Assembly: GCF_030063475.1 (NCBI RefSeq)
Contig: NZ_JASIRT010000026.1
Location: forward strand, 1-64,000
Reading direction: 5' to 3'
Length of the DNA: 64,000 nt
From: Roseomonas sp. E05
Lineage (GTDB): Bacteria > Pseudomonadota > Alphaproteobacteria > Acetobacterales > Acetobacteraceae
In this document: positions 34,705-43,088 of the stretch, piece after piece
Position numbering within the stretch: the stretch's first letter is position 1
Layout of the letters: every line of letters starts with the position of its first letter
Program-made: the position numbers and the translations under genes
Notes under the pieces: generated by a model
Databases searched by the model: none
What the model was told of the DNA's origin: nothing
What the model saw: the letters and a program-made list of their open reading frames with translations, nothing else

Positions 34705-35409
34705 ATGCGCGGAGGATTGCCCCCCTTGCCCAGCCTGTTCGACCCGGTGCCGCTCGGGGCGGGCGAGGATGCGCGCGCGCGCGCCATGGCGCTGGCGTCG
34801 GAGCGGGGCGGCGGTACGCTCACCTGGCTCGCCGCGCCCGAACGCGTGGAGGCCGCGCTGGTGCTGGAACCCGAGGAACCGCTGGCCGCCGCCCGCGCCG
34901 CCGTGCTGGCCGCCGCCAACGCCTTCGCCGATGCGCTGGTGGTGCTCGGCCCGCCCGAGATCCCGGTGACGCTGCGCTGGCCCGCAGGCATCGTGCTGAA
35001 CAGCGCCGTGGTGGGCGATGCCACGCTCGGCGAGCCGCCTGGCTTCGCTGAGGAAGCGGTGCCGGACTGGCTGGTGGTCGGCTTCCGCGCGCGCTGGCGC
35101 CATCCGCCCGGCTATCAGCCCGGCCTCGACCCCGGGCGTACCGCGCTGGCCGAAGAAGGTTTTCTGGAGGTGCCGCCGGAGGAACTGGTCGCCGGCTGGG
35201 CACGGCACCTGATGGTGAGCTTCGCCGAGTGGCAGGCGCGCGGCTTTCCCGCAATGGCCGAGCGGGTGCTGGCGCGGCTGGAGGTGGAGGACTGGATGCG
35301 GGGTGCCCGGCGCGGCCTCGACCCGGCCAGCGGCGACCTGATCCTGCGCCGGGACGGTGGGGAGACCCGGCATTCCCTCGCGCAGGCGCTGGCGGAGGCG
35401 GGCGCATGA
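34705..35409 (+). CDS. Biotin/lipoate ligase-like protein (DUF4444)
   Basis: A 234-residue protein of the group annotated as biotin/lipoate A/B protein ligase-like with a DUF4444 tail. Visible features are a lipoyl-ligase-like core (ADALVVLGPPEIPVTLRWPA, then GIVLNSAVVGDATLGEPPGF) and a C-terminal segment (RVLARLEVEDWMRGARRGLD). The canonical ligase Arg/Lys motifs are not clear, so catalysis is doubtful. Homologues are typically next to formate dehydrogenase genes. The last codons overlap the next gene (ATGA at 35406-35409). TTG 34717, directly after GGAGGA, is another start. Confidence 0.7.
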   Translation: MRGGLPPLPSLFDPVPLGAGEDARARAMALASERGGGTLTWLAAPERVEAALVLEPEEPLAAARAAVLAAANAFADALVVLGPPEIPVTLRWPAGIVLNSAVVGDATLGEPPGFAEEAVPDWLVVGFRARWRHPPGYQPGLDPGRTALAEEGFLEVPPEELVAGWARHLMVSFAEWQARGFPAMAERVLARLEVEDWMRGARRGLDPASGDLILRRDGGETRHSLAQALAEAGA

Positions 35410-35897
35410 TCCACCGCCTGCCGCGCACCCTGCGCCTCGATCCTTCCGACACCGTGATCTTCGTGCGCGCCGCAGAGCCGGGTGAGTGGGCCGTGCCCGG
35501 CGGCTTTGCCTTCTGGGACGAGGACCCGGCGGCGCTCACCGGCCAGCGGCGGCAGGAGTTCCGCGCCGGCTTCCTCGGCCTTGGCAGCTTCGGCTTCGCC
35601 ACGCTGGTGGAGGTGACGGAGGCGAGCGCCGAGGAGCGCGCGGCGGCGGTGGCGGCGCTGGCGGCGCATATCCGCGCCCGCTACGGCGCACCCGACGAAG
35701 CCGCCGCCCGCGCCGCCGCGGAGGAGGAGATCGGCTTCGCGGAATCGCTTTGCGACCATCCGCCGGGCACGGTGCTGGCGCTGGCCCGCAGCGTCGAGGC
35801 AGGGGCGGTGCGCGAGCGCTTCCGCACCCTGCACCGGCGGGAGAGCGCGCCGGTCTTCGGCTGGGTGGTGGAGGACGAGGAGGAGCCGGACGGCTGA
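35406..35897 (+). CDS. DUF6505 family protein
   Basis: A 163-residue acidic soluble protein: HRLPRTLRLDPSDTVIFVRA, WAVPGGFAFWDEDP, RQEFRAGFLGLGSFGFATLV and an acidic end VFGWVVEDEEEPDG. I recognise it as the DUF6505 group that accompanies alphaproteobacterial formate dehydrogenases; no function is known. It is translationally coupled to the lipoate-ligase-like gene and probably expressed with it. Confidence 0.75.
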   Translation: MIHRLPRTLRLDPSDTVIFVRAAEPGEWAVPGGFAFWDEDPAALTGQRRQEFRAGFLGLGSFGFATLVEVTEASAEERAAAVAALAAHIRARYGAPDEAAARAAAEEEIGFAESLCDHPPGTVLALARSVEAGAVRERFRTLHRRESAPVFGWVVEDEEEPDG

Positions 35898-35913
35898 CCG
35901 GCTCCTCCCGCGG

Positions 35914-36190
35914 TCAGGCGAAGGTCAGCGCCGAGCTGTAGAAGTTCTCGGTGGCGACCGAAAGGGTGACGTCAATGGCGGCGGCACCGGAGGCCAGGTC
36001 GGCCAGCAGGATCCGCTCGCCGATGAGTTCCAGCGTGGAAGTGCTGGGTGCCGAGGCTTTCCTGCAGGGTCAGGTAGTGGGTATAGGGCGGCATCCCGGG
36101 CAGTCCGTTCGGCTCCTGACCGATCTGCAGGATCAGCCGTTCATGCCCGGCCCGGATGGGCGTCAACTTCACGGCAAGACTCTGGCTCAG
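35914..36190 (-). pseudogene. Possible frameshifted remnant on the minus strand
   Basis: On the reverse strand a protein-like piece reads AVKLTPIRAGHERLILQIGQ and GMPPYTHYLTLQESLG, with ordinary rather than Arg-rich composition. After a frame change near 36040-36060 it continues TLELIGERILLADLASGAAA and then VTLSVATENFYSSALTFA to a TGA at 35914-35916. No clear ribosome-binding site or family match is seen. It may be a decayed or misread small gene. The evidence is composition only. Confidence 0.35.
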
Positions 36191-36303
36191 GAGGCGGAGG
36201 GTGCGGTGGCCGGCCGGCGTCGCGCCGCCGGCCTTGCATCCGCGCCAGGCAACCCCCAAACATCGAGCCGATGAAAGATCCGGCCCGGCCGGACAGGGGC
36301 AGG

Positions 36304-37362
36304 ATGGAGCGGCAAGATCACGCGCAGCCTGCGGCGACACAGCAGGACTTCTGGGTGGCCTCCGGCCACCAGCTCTGCGAACGAAATGCCGAGGGTCGCC
36401 TGCTGGCCACGCCCGACCTCTGGCGCGCCTTCCTCGCGCGCCCCGAGCTGGTGCCGCCCGAGGAGGCCTGCGACGCCGAGCGCGCGCTGCACCGCCGCCT
36501 GCTGGATGAGCCTCTGCAGCCGGTGGCGCCGGAGGCGTTGGCGGCGCTCGCGGACCCGGATGCGGGGGAGAACTGGCAGGTTTTCCTGGCCTTCCGCGAC
36601 CGCGTGACGGCGCAGCCGACGCTGGAGGCCGCCTGGCTTGCGCTCTATCGCGGCGGCGTCGGCGGGGTGCCGCCGCTGTTCCTGCAGATGTTGACCCAGC
36701 TCGTCGCCCGTGCCGCGCTGGAGGGGGTGGAGGACGCCTTCACCCTGCGCGCCGCGGAATGCCTGTTCCGCCCGCAGCGCGCCGCCATCCACCAGGGCGC
36801 GCTGCTGCTGGCGGATGAGGAGGTGGTCGCCGCCCGCGCCGAGGCGGCCGATCTGGGTCCGCTGGGCCGGCTGCTCTCCGAGGCCGGCGCGCCGGCGCGC
36901 GAGGTGGAGCTGGACGTGCTGGGCGCGGCGGATCCCGCGCCCTATGCGGAGCGCTCGGACGCGCATGACTTCGCGCTGGACATCGCCGAGGGGCGCCCCG
37001 GCCAGCACGGCCTTGCCCGTGCGCTGGAGCATTTCATCGGCCATGTGCTGGGCGAGGCGGTGACGATCCGGCCGGTGCCGGTGATCGAGGATGCCGCCTG
37101 GAGCTGGCATGTCGGGCTGGACAGCGAGGCGACGGCGATCGCCAACGAGCTCTGGCACGGCACCGCGGTGGAGCAGGCGCGGCTGGCGCGCATTCTCTGG
37201 CTTGGCGTGCTGGAGTTCGCGGACATGACGCGGGTGCTGCCGCGCGTGGCGGGGCGCCCGGTCTATCTGGCCCTGGCGATGGACGCCGCCCAGCGGGTGC
37301 GGATGAAGCCGCAGAACCTTGCGACGGGCCTGCCGCTGATCGCCGCCGAGGCGGCCCTGTGA
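36304..37362 (+). CDS. DUF6352 family protein
   Basis: A protein of about 352 residues, soluble and mostly helical. Signatures include QDFWVASGHQLCERNAEGRL, PPEEACDAERALHRRLLDEP, the central LRAAECLFRPQRAAIHQGAL and the end MDAAQRVRMKPQNLATGLPL. I recognise it as DUF6352, a formate dehydrogenase neighbour of unknown function. ATG 36304 has AGGGG just upstream; ATG 36271 is the alternative. It precedes DUF3305 by 82 bases containing a strong GC hairpin. Confidence 0.75.
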   Translation: MERQDHAQPAATQQDFWVASGHQLCERNAEGRLLATPDLWRAFLARPELVPPEEACDAERALHRRLLDEPLQPVAPEALAALADPDAGENWQVFLAFRDRVTAQPTLEAAWLALYRGGVGGVPPLFLQMLTQLVARAALEGVEDAFTLRAAECLFRPQRAAIHQGALLLADEEVVAARAEAADLGPLGRLLSEAGAPAREVELDVLGAADPAPYAERSDAHDFALDIAEGRPGQHGLARALEHFIGHVLGEAVTIRPVPVIEDAAWSWHVGLDSEATAIANELWHGTAVEQARLARILWLGVLEFADMTRVLPRVAGRPVYLALAMDAAQRVRMKPQNLATGLPLIAAEAAL

Positions 37363-37415
37363 GGGCCCCGGGGAATCCCGGAATCCGGGGAAGCGGTTGC
37401 CTCCCCGGCGGGGGT

Positions 37416-37434
37416 GCGGGGGCGGCGCCCCCGC
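37416..37434 (+). promoter_or_regulatory. GC hairpin just before the DUF3305 start
   Basis: An 8-bp perfect stem (GCGGGGGC / GCCCCCGC, loop GGC) ends 10 bases before the DUF3305 ATG. The bases between hold the only ribosome-binding-site candidate (CGGCGGG). It could terminate the upstream transcript or limit ribosome access. Confidence 0.4.
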
Positions 37435-37444
37435 GGCGGGCGCC

Positions 37445-37960
37445 ATGAAGCCGGCCGACACGCCGCAGACGGAGCGCATTCCGGTTGCCGTCATCGCCGA
37501 GCGCCGGCCTTCGTCGAGCCCCTGGGCGGAGTGGTCCTGGCGGGTGGTCGAGGTGCTGGCCGAGGCGCCCGAGGCGCCGCCCTGGACGCTGCTGCGGCAG
37601 GAGGCTGGCCGCGCGCTCTACCTGGCCGGCCATGCCGAGATCGCGCTGCACCCGACGGATACCGACAACCATCGCCAGAACCTGGCCGCCGCCGAGCCGC
37701 GCCTCTGGGTTGTGCTGCGTGCCGCGCCGGGGGAGCCGGGCATGGCGCTGCATCTGGTGACGCTGGACCCGGGGGAGGCGCATCTCTATGCCGATGTCGG
37801 CAACGACGTGCTGGAGAGCCTGCCGATGCCGGACTTCCTGCGCGCCCCGCTGGAGAGCTTCGTGGCCCGGCACCACCGGGAGCGCGGCTTCTACAAGCGG
37901 CGCCGCGACCGCGCCGACCCGGAGGCGATGGCGCGCCGCCGGCCGGAGGAGGAGCGATGA
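37445..37960 (+). CDS. DUF3305 domain-containing protein
   Basis: A 171-residue soluble protein: ERIPVAVIAERRPSSSPWAE, then WSWRVVEVL, LYLAGHAEIALHPTDTDNHR and MPDFLRAPLESFVARHHRER, the DUF3305 pattern. The basic C-terminus (FYKRRRDRADPEAMARRR) may bind a partner. DUF3305 and DUF3306 are regularly adjacent beside formate dehydrogenase genes, but their role is unknown. It overlaps DUF3306 by 4 bases (ATGA at 37957-37960). Confidence 0.88.
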   Translation: MKPADTPQTERIPVAVIAERRPSSSPWAEWSWRVVEVLAEAPEAPPWTLLRQEAGRALYLAGHAEIALHPTDTDNHRQNLAAAEPRLWVVLRAAPGEPGMALHLVTLDPGEAHLYADVGNDVLESLPMPDFLRAPLESFVARHHRERGFYKRRRDRADPEAMARRRPEEER

Positions 37961-38553
37961 GCGGCGAGGGATTCCTGTCGCGCTGGTCGCGCCGCAAGCG
38001 CGGGCTGGAGGCGGAGGGGCCGGAAGCGGCTGCGCCGGCTCCGGAGGCCCAGGCGGTGCCCCCCGAGCCGGAATTCGATCCGGCCAGCCTGCCGTCGCTG
38101 GAGAGCCTCGGGCTGGAGAGCGACTTCTCCGCCTTCCTGCGCCCGCAGGTGCCGGCTTTCCTGCGGCAGGCGGCGCTGCGGCGGATGTGGTCGCTCGACC
38201 CCGCCATCCGCGACTTCACCGGGCCGGCGGACTATGCCTGGGACTTCAACGCCCCGGACGGGGTGCCCGGATTTGCGGCGGAGTTGAGCGAGGAACTCGG
38301 GCGGAAGCTGGCGCAGGCACTTGGCGGTCTGCCCGCCCCCGAGGAGGAAGCGGTCGGCGAGCCGGGTGAGGCGCCCGAAGCCGCCCCGCTGCTGGCCGAG
38401 CAGGCGGAGCCGGAAGGGCCGGCGGCGCCGCTTCTGCCGGATTCGCCGCTACGGCTCAGCGCGGCCGAACCGGCGCCCTTGCCGGAGGCTGAAGCCGAAG
38501 CGCCACCCGCGCCGCCCACGCACCGGCGGCATGGCGGCGCGATGCCGGTCTGA
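37957..38553 (+). CDS. DUF3306 domain-containing protein
   Basis: A 198-residue protein with the DUF3306 core: MSGEGFLSRWSRRKRG at the start, then SLPSLESLGLESDFSAFLRP, VPAFLRQAALRRMWSLDPAI and DYAWDFNAPDG. The last 80 residues are Glu/Ala/Pro-rich and probably disordered. No membrane or export signal. Coupled to DUF3305; probably a formate dehydrogenase assembly or electron-transfer accessory, by association only. Confidence 0.87.
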   Translation: MSGEGFLSRWSRRKRGLEAEGPEAAAPAPEAQAVPPEPEFDPASLPSLESLGLESDFSAFLRPQVPAFLRQAALRRMWSLDPAIRDFTGPADYAWDFNAPDGVPGFAAELSEELGRKLAQALGGLPAPEEEAVGEPGEAPEAAPLLAEQAEPEGPAAPLLPDSPLRLSAAEPAPLPEAEAEAPPAPPTHRRHGGAMPV

Positions 38554-38585
38554 AATTGAGAATACTTCGCAATTCCTTGCGTCGG

Positions 38586-38601
38586 TGGGGCTCGACTTGC
38601 C
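38586..38601 (+). promoter_or_regulatory. Candidate sigma-54 (-24/-12) promoter
   Basis: TGGGGCTCGACTTGCC has GG and GC at the correct 10-base separation and matches 8 of the 11 defined bases of TGGCAC-G-N4-TTGC. It lies about 95 bases before the torD-like gene, in a 143-base gap with an AT-rich stretch (38555-38580). rpoN is in this window, but no sigma-54 activator gene is seen here. Confidence 0.4.
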
Positions 38602-38696
38602 GGGAAGGGGGCAAGTACGGCATCATAAAGTATTGGTCATCCTTGCCTGCGAGAGTGACCGGATCCCGAGAACGCCAGAGACAGGCATAACCGCGC

Positions 38697-39323
38697 ATGA
38701 GCTCCCCGGTCCCGCCGGCCGCATCCGACGACCCGCAGGCCCTCGACCTGCTGGAGCTCGAATGCGCCCGGCTGTTCGCGCTGTTGGGACGGCTGCTGGT
38801 GGCACCGCCGGATGGCGCGCTGCTGGCCAGCCTGCGCACGCTGCGCGGCGAGGCCGGCACTGTGCTTGGCGCCGCCTATGAGCGCCTCGCCGAGGCGGCG
38901 CGGCAGACCTCGCCCGAGCAGGTGGAGCGGGAGTTTCACGCGCTGTTCATCGGCATCGGGCGTGGCGAACTGCTGCCCTTCGCCTCCTACTATCTTACCG
39001 GCTTCCTCAACGAGCGGCCGCTGGCCGAGCTGCGGGAGAGCCTGGGCCGCCTCGGCGTTGAGCGCGCGCCGGGGGTGAGCGAGCCGGAGGATCATCTCGG
39101 CTTCCTCTGCGAGACCATGGCCGGACTGGTCGCCGGGGTCTTTCCGGCAACGCCCGAGGCGGCTGCCGAGTTCTTTGCCCGGCACCTGCAGCCCTGGGCG
39201 ATGCGCTGCTTCGCCGACCTGGAAGCGGCGGAATCCGCCCGGTTCTACCGGGCCGTCGGCGCGTTGGGCCGCGCCGCGCTGGAGATCGAGATCGCCGCCG
39301 CGGACCTGCCGCGGCGGGCATGA
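38697..39323 (+). CDS. TorD/DmsD-family molecular chaperone
   Basis: A 208-residue all-helical protein of the TorD family. Such chaperones bind the Tat signal or apo-form of a molybdoenzyme until its cofactor is inserted. Typical sequence: LLELECARLFALLGRLLVAP, EREFHALFIGIGRGELLPFA, then SYYLTGFLNERPLAELRESL and PEDHLGFLCETMAGLVAG. The client is presumably the formate dehydrogenase catalytic subunit encoded two genes later. It starts the core fdh transcription unit. Confidence 0.9.
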   Translation: MSSPVPPAASDDPQALDLLELECARLFALLGRLLVAPPDGALLASLRTLRGEAGTVLGAAYERLAEAARQTSPEQVEREFHALFIGIGRGELLPFASYYLTGFLNERPLAELRESLGRLGVERAPGVSEPEDHLGFLCETMAGLVAGVFPATPEAAAEFFARHLQPWAMRCFADLEAAESARFYRAVGALGRAALEIEIAAADLPRRA

Positions 39324-39343
39324 CGGAACAGAGGGACGCAGCG

Positions 39344-39556
39344 ATGAGCGACCGTAAGGATGCGAAGGTGGCGGAGCGGCGCGGCTTCCTGAAGACACTG
39401 GGCCTGGCCGGTGGCGCCGCGGTGGCAGCCAAGCCGGCGCTGGCCATCCAGGAGCGCGCGCCCGAGCAGCGCAAGGAATCCGAGGTGGAGAAGGTCGCCG
39501 CGCGCTATCGCGAGACCGAGCACGTCAAGGCCTACTACCGCACCAACCGCTACTGA
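39344..39556 (+). CDS. Small Tat-signal protein of the formate dehydrogenase operon
   Basis: A 70-residue protein with a twin-arginine signal (AERRGFLKTLGLAGGAAVAA) and a short mature part of about 35 residues (EVEKVAARYRETEHVKAYYR). Such peptides regularly sit between torD-like and fdhA genes and are annotated as formate dehydrogenase region Tat proteins; a small subunit or targeting role is possible. ATG 39344 has GAGGGA 8 bases upstream. ATG 39320 would overlap the chaperone stop and lacks a site. Confidence 0.85.
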   Translation: MSDRKDAKVAERRGFLKTLGLAGGAAVAAKPALAIQERAPEQRKESEVEKVAARYRETEHVKAYYRTNRY

Positions 39557-39580
39557 GCACGCGACAGGGAAGGGACGCCC

Positions 39581-42475
39581 ATGCTGATCAAGCGCAGCGA
39601 GGGGAAAGCCGCCCGGCAGCGGCTCGCCTCCGCCTACCAGGGGCTTTCCGGCGGGGGGCTGGACCGGCGCGGCTTCCTGCGCCAGGCCGGGCTCGGCAGC
39701 GCGGGGCTGGCGGCTCTCGGCGGGCTCGGCCTGACCACGGCGCGCAAGGCCGAGGCCGGCCCGACCGATTTCGGAAAGCCGATCCAGCGCATCAAGAATG
39801 TCTGCACCCATTGTTCGGTCGGCTGCACCGTCATCGCCGAGGTGCAGAACGGCGTCTGGGTCGGGCAGGAGCCGGCCTGGGAAAGCCCGATCAACCGCGG
39901 CACGCATTGCGCCAAGGGCGCCTCGGTGCGCGAGCTGGTGCATGGCGACCGCCGCCTGAAATACCCGCTGAAGCTGGTGGACGGCGAATGGAAGCGCCTC
40001 TCCTGGGAGCAGGCGATCGACGAGATCGGCGACAAGCTGATGGAGGTGCGCCAGAAGTCCGGGCCCGATGCGGTGTTCTGGCTGGGCAGCGCCAAGTTCA
40101 GCAATGAGGGCGCCTACCTGATGCGCAAGTTCGCGGCCTTCTGGGGCACGAACACGGTGGACCACCAGGCGCGCATCTGCCACTCCACCACCGTCGCCGG
40201 CGTCGCCAATACCTGGGGGTATGGGGCGATGACCAACAGCTACAACGACATCCGCAACGCGCGGACCATGATCATCATGGGCGGCAACCCGACGGAGGCG
40301 CACCCGATCTCGGTGCAGCACATCCTCTCGGGCAAGGAGCTGAACCGCGCCAACCTGATCGTCATCGACCCGCGCTTCACCCGCACCGCCGCCCATGCCA
40401 CCGAATACGTGCGGCTGCGCCCGGGCACCGACATCCCGGTGATCTACGGGATGCTCTGGCACATCTTCGAGAATGGCTGGGAGGACAGGGAGTTCATCGC
40501 CCAGCGCGTCTATGGCATGGAGGACATCCGCAAGGAGGTCGCCAAGTGGAACCCGCAGGAGGTGGAGCGGGTCTCCGGCGTGCCGGGCGAGCAGCTGAAG
40601 AAGGTGGCGCAGATCTTCGCCACCCAGAAGCCCTCCACGCTGATCTGGTGCATGGGCGCGACGCAGAAGACGGTCGGCACCGCCAATGTGCGCGCCTACT
40701 CGATCCTGCTGCTGGCCACGGGCAATGTCGGCAAGCCCGGCACCGGCGCCAACATCTTCCGCGGCCACTGCAACGTGCAGGGCGCGACCGATTTCGGCCT
40801 CGATGTCACCACGCTGCCCTCCTATTACGGGCTGGACGAGACCGCCTGGCGCCACTGGTGCCGCGTCTGGGACGTGCCCTACGAGGACATGCAGGCGCGC
40901 TTCGCCAGCAAGGACATGATGCAGACGCCGGGCATCCCGACCACGCGCTGGTTCGATGCCGTGCTGCTGCCGAAGGAGCAGGTGGCGCAGCAGGACAACA
41001 TCAAGGCCATGGTGGTGGTCGGGCATGGCGGCAACACCGTCACCCGCATGCCCGAGGCGGTGAAGGGAATGGAGGCGCTCGACCTGCTGGTCGTGGCCGA
41101 TCCGCACCCCACCACCTTCGCCTCGCTGTCCAACCGCAAGAATGGCACCTACCTGCTGCCGATCTGCACGCAGTTCGAGGTGGATGGCAGCCGCACCGTC
41201 TCCAACCGCTCGATGCAGTGGGGCGCCAAGGTCGTCGAGCCGATCTTCGAGAGCAAGAGCGACTTCGAGCTGCTCTACCTGCTGGCGCGCAAGCTCGGCT
41301 TCGCCGAGCCGATGTTCAAGACGCTGGAGGTGAAGGGCACCCAGCCCACCGCCGAGGGCATCCTGCGCGAGATCAACCGCGGCTCCCTGGCCACCGGCTA
41401 TTCCGGCCAGTCGCCGGAGCGGCTGAAGCTGCACATGGAGCGTCAGGCCGATTTCGACCTCGTCACCCTGCGCGGCCGCGAGGGCACGCCGGTGGCCGGC
41501 GAGTTCTACGGCCTGCCCTGGCCCTGCTGGGGCACGCCGGAGATGAAGCACCCCGGCACGCACATCCTCTACAACACCAACCTGCACGTGAAGCAGGGCG
41601 GCGGCACCTTCCGCGCCCGCTGGGGCGTGGAGCGCAACGGGCAGACGTTGCTGGCCGAGGGCTCCTATTCCCAGGGCTCCGAGCTGACCGACGGCTACCC
41701 GGAATTCACCGTCGCGGTGCTGAAGCGGCTCGGCTGGTATGACGAGCTGACCGAGGCGGAGAAGGCGACCATCGCGCGCATCGGCGGGGAGAACGTGGAC
41801 AAGGTCTCCTGGTCCATCGACCTCTCCTGCGGCATCATCCGCGTGGCGATGGAGCATGGCTGCCTGCCCTACGGCAACGGCAAGGCGCGTGCCAATGCCT
41901 GGAACCTGCCGGACGCCATCCCGCAGCACCGCGAGCCGATCTACACCCCGCGCACCGACCTGATCGCCGAGTACCCGACGCTCGATGACCGCCGCACCTT
42001 CCGGCTGCCGCATCTCGGCAAATCCGTGCAGGCGCGCTCCTATACCGTGGCGCGCGACTTCCCGATCATCCTGACCTCCGGCCGCCTGGTCGAGTACGAG
42101 GGTGGCGGCGAGGAGACGCGCTCCAACCCCTGGCTGGCCGAGCTGCAGCAGGACATGTTCGTCGAGGTCAACACGCAGGACGCCGCCGACCGCGGCATCC
42201 GTGACGCGCAGTGGGTCTGGGTCTCCGGGCCGGAGAACAATGCCCGCGTGCGGGTGAAGGCGCTGGTGACCGACCGCGTCGGCCGCGGCGTCGCCTTCAT
42301 GCCCTTCCACTTCAGCGGCTGGTACATGGGCGAGGACCGGCGGAAGTACTACCCGCCGGGCACCGACCCGATCGTGCTCGGCGAGAGCGCCAACACCGTG
42401 ACGACCTATGGCTACGACCCGGTGACGGCGATGCAGGAAACCAAGGTCACGCTCTGCCAGATCCAGGCGGCCTGA
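39581..42475 (+). CDS. fdhA: Formate dehydrogenase catalytic (alpha) subunit
   Basis: A 964-residue molybdenum or tungsten bis-MGD oxidoreductase that oxidises formate to CO2. The N-terminus has a Tat signal (LDRRGFLRQAGLGSAGLAAL), so the enzyme faces the periplasm. The 4Fe-4S site is Cys75, Cys78, Cys82 (VCTHCSVGC) and Cys110 (GTHCAKG). The metal ligand is Cys200 in ARICHSTTVAG, where E. coli FdnG has selenocysteine; His201 follows. The C-terminal cofactor domain contains ILTSGRLVEYEGGGEETRSN. It is followed at once by the FeS and cytochrome subunits, so this is a respiratory FDH-N/O-like enzyme. Confidence 0.96.
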   Translation: MLIKRSEGKAARQRLASAYQGLSGGGLDRRGFLRQAGLGSAGLAALGGLGLTTARKAEAGPTDFGKPIQRIKNVCTHCSVGCTVIAEVQNGVWVGQEPAWESPINRGTHCAKGASVRELVHGDRRLKYPLKLVDGEWKRLSWEQAIDEIGDKLMEVRQKSGPDAVFWLGSAKFSNEGAYLMRKFAAFWGTNTVDHQARICHSTTVAGVANTWGYGAMTNSYNDIRNARTMIIMGGNPTEAHPISVQHILSGKELNRANLIVIDPRFTRTAAHATEYVRLRPGTDIPVIYGMLWHIFENGWEDREFIAQRVYGMEDIRKEVAKWNPQEVERVSGVPGEQLKKVAQIFATQKPSTLIWCMGATQKTVGTANVRAYSILLLATGNVGKPGTGANIFRGHCNVQGATDFGLDVTTLPSYYGLDETAWRHWCRVWDVPYEDMQARFASKDMMQTPGIPTTRWFDAVLLPKEQVAQQDNIKAMVVVGHGGNTVTRMPEAVKGMEALDLLVVADPHPTTFASLSNRKNGTYLLPICTQFEVDGSRTVSNRSMQWGAKVVEPIFESKSDFELLYLLARKLGFAEPMFKTLEVKGTQPTAEGILREINRGSLATGYSGQSPERLKLHMERQADFDLVTLRGREGTPVAGEFYGLPWPCWGTPEMKHPGTHILYNTNLHVKQGGGTFRARWGVERNGQTLLAEGSYSQGSELTDGYPEFTVAVLKRLGWYDELTEAEKATIARIGGENVDKVSWSIDLSCGIIRVAMEHGCLPYGNGKARANAWNLPDAIPQHREPIYTPRTDLIAEYPTLDDRRTFRLPHLGKSVQARSYTVARDFPIILTSGRLVEYEGGGEETRSNPWLAELQQDMFVEVNTQDAADRGIRDAQWVWVSGPENNARVRVKALVTDRVGRGVAFMPFHFSGWYMGEDRRKYYPPGTDPIVLGESANTVTTYGYDPVTAMQETKVTLCQIQAA

Positions 42476-42491
42476 GGGGAGGGACACGTAC

Positions 42492-43088
42492 ATGGCCCGG
42501 ATGAAGTTCCTCTGTGACAGCGACCGTTGCATCGAGTGCAATGCCTGCGTCACCGCCTGCAAGAACGAGCACGAGGTGCCCTGGGGCATCAATCGCCGTC
42601 GCGTCGTCACGCTGAACGACGGCAAGCCCGGCGAGCGCTCGATCTCGATGGCCTGCATGCACTGCACCGACGCGCCCTGCGCCGCGGTCTGCCCGACCTC
42701 CTGCTTCTACACGACGGCGGACGCCATCGTGCTGCACGACAAGGACCTGTGCATCGGCTGCGGCTACTGCTTCTACGCCTGCCCCTTCGGCGCGCCGCAA
42801 TATCCGCGCGTCGGCAATTTCGGCGGGCGCGGCAAGATGGACAAGTGCACCTACTGCGCCGGCGGCCCGCAGGCCGACAACACGATGGCGGAATACGCGC
42901 AGTACGGCGCCAACCGGATCGCCGAGGGCAAGCTGCCGCTCTGCGCCGAGATGTGCTCGACCAAGGCGCTGCTCGCCGGCGATGGCGAGATCATCGCCTC
43001 CATCTACAAGGAGCGGGTGCAGCGGCGCGGCTACGGCTCCGGTGCCTGGGGCTGGCGCACCGCCTATCGCGAGACGGTGGAGGTCTGA
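42492..43088 (+). CDS. fdhB: Formate dehydrogenase iron-sulfur (beta) subunit
   Basis: A 198-residue ferredoxin-like subunit with four 4Fe-4S motifs: CIECNACVTACKNEH, CMHCTDAPCAAVCPT, CIGCGYCFYACPFGAPQYP and the Cys sets in KCTYCAGGP and CAEMCSTKAL. It carries electrons from the alpha subunit to the cytochrome. Unlike E. coli FdnH it has no C-terminal membrane helix, so it matches the shorter Fdh3B-like form. GAGGGGAGGGA lies upstream. Its last base overlaps the next ATG. Confidence 0.95.
   Translation: MARMKFLCDSDRCIECNACVTACKNEHEVPWGINRRRVVTLNDGKPGERSISMACMHCTDAPCAAVCPTSCFYTTADAIVLHDKDLCIGCGYCFYACPFGAPQYPRVGNFGGRGKMDKCTYCAGGPQADNTMAEYAQYGANRIAEGKLPLCAEMCSTKALLAGDGEIIASIYKERVQRRGYGSGAWGWRTAYRETVEV

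Noticed and set aside
39245-42667. 1140-residue open frame on the minus strand
   Set aside because: It is antisense to fdhA, whose motifs are unambiguous. The translation is Arg/Gly/His-rich with no domain, a usual effect of high GC at third codon positions.
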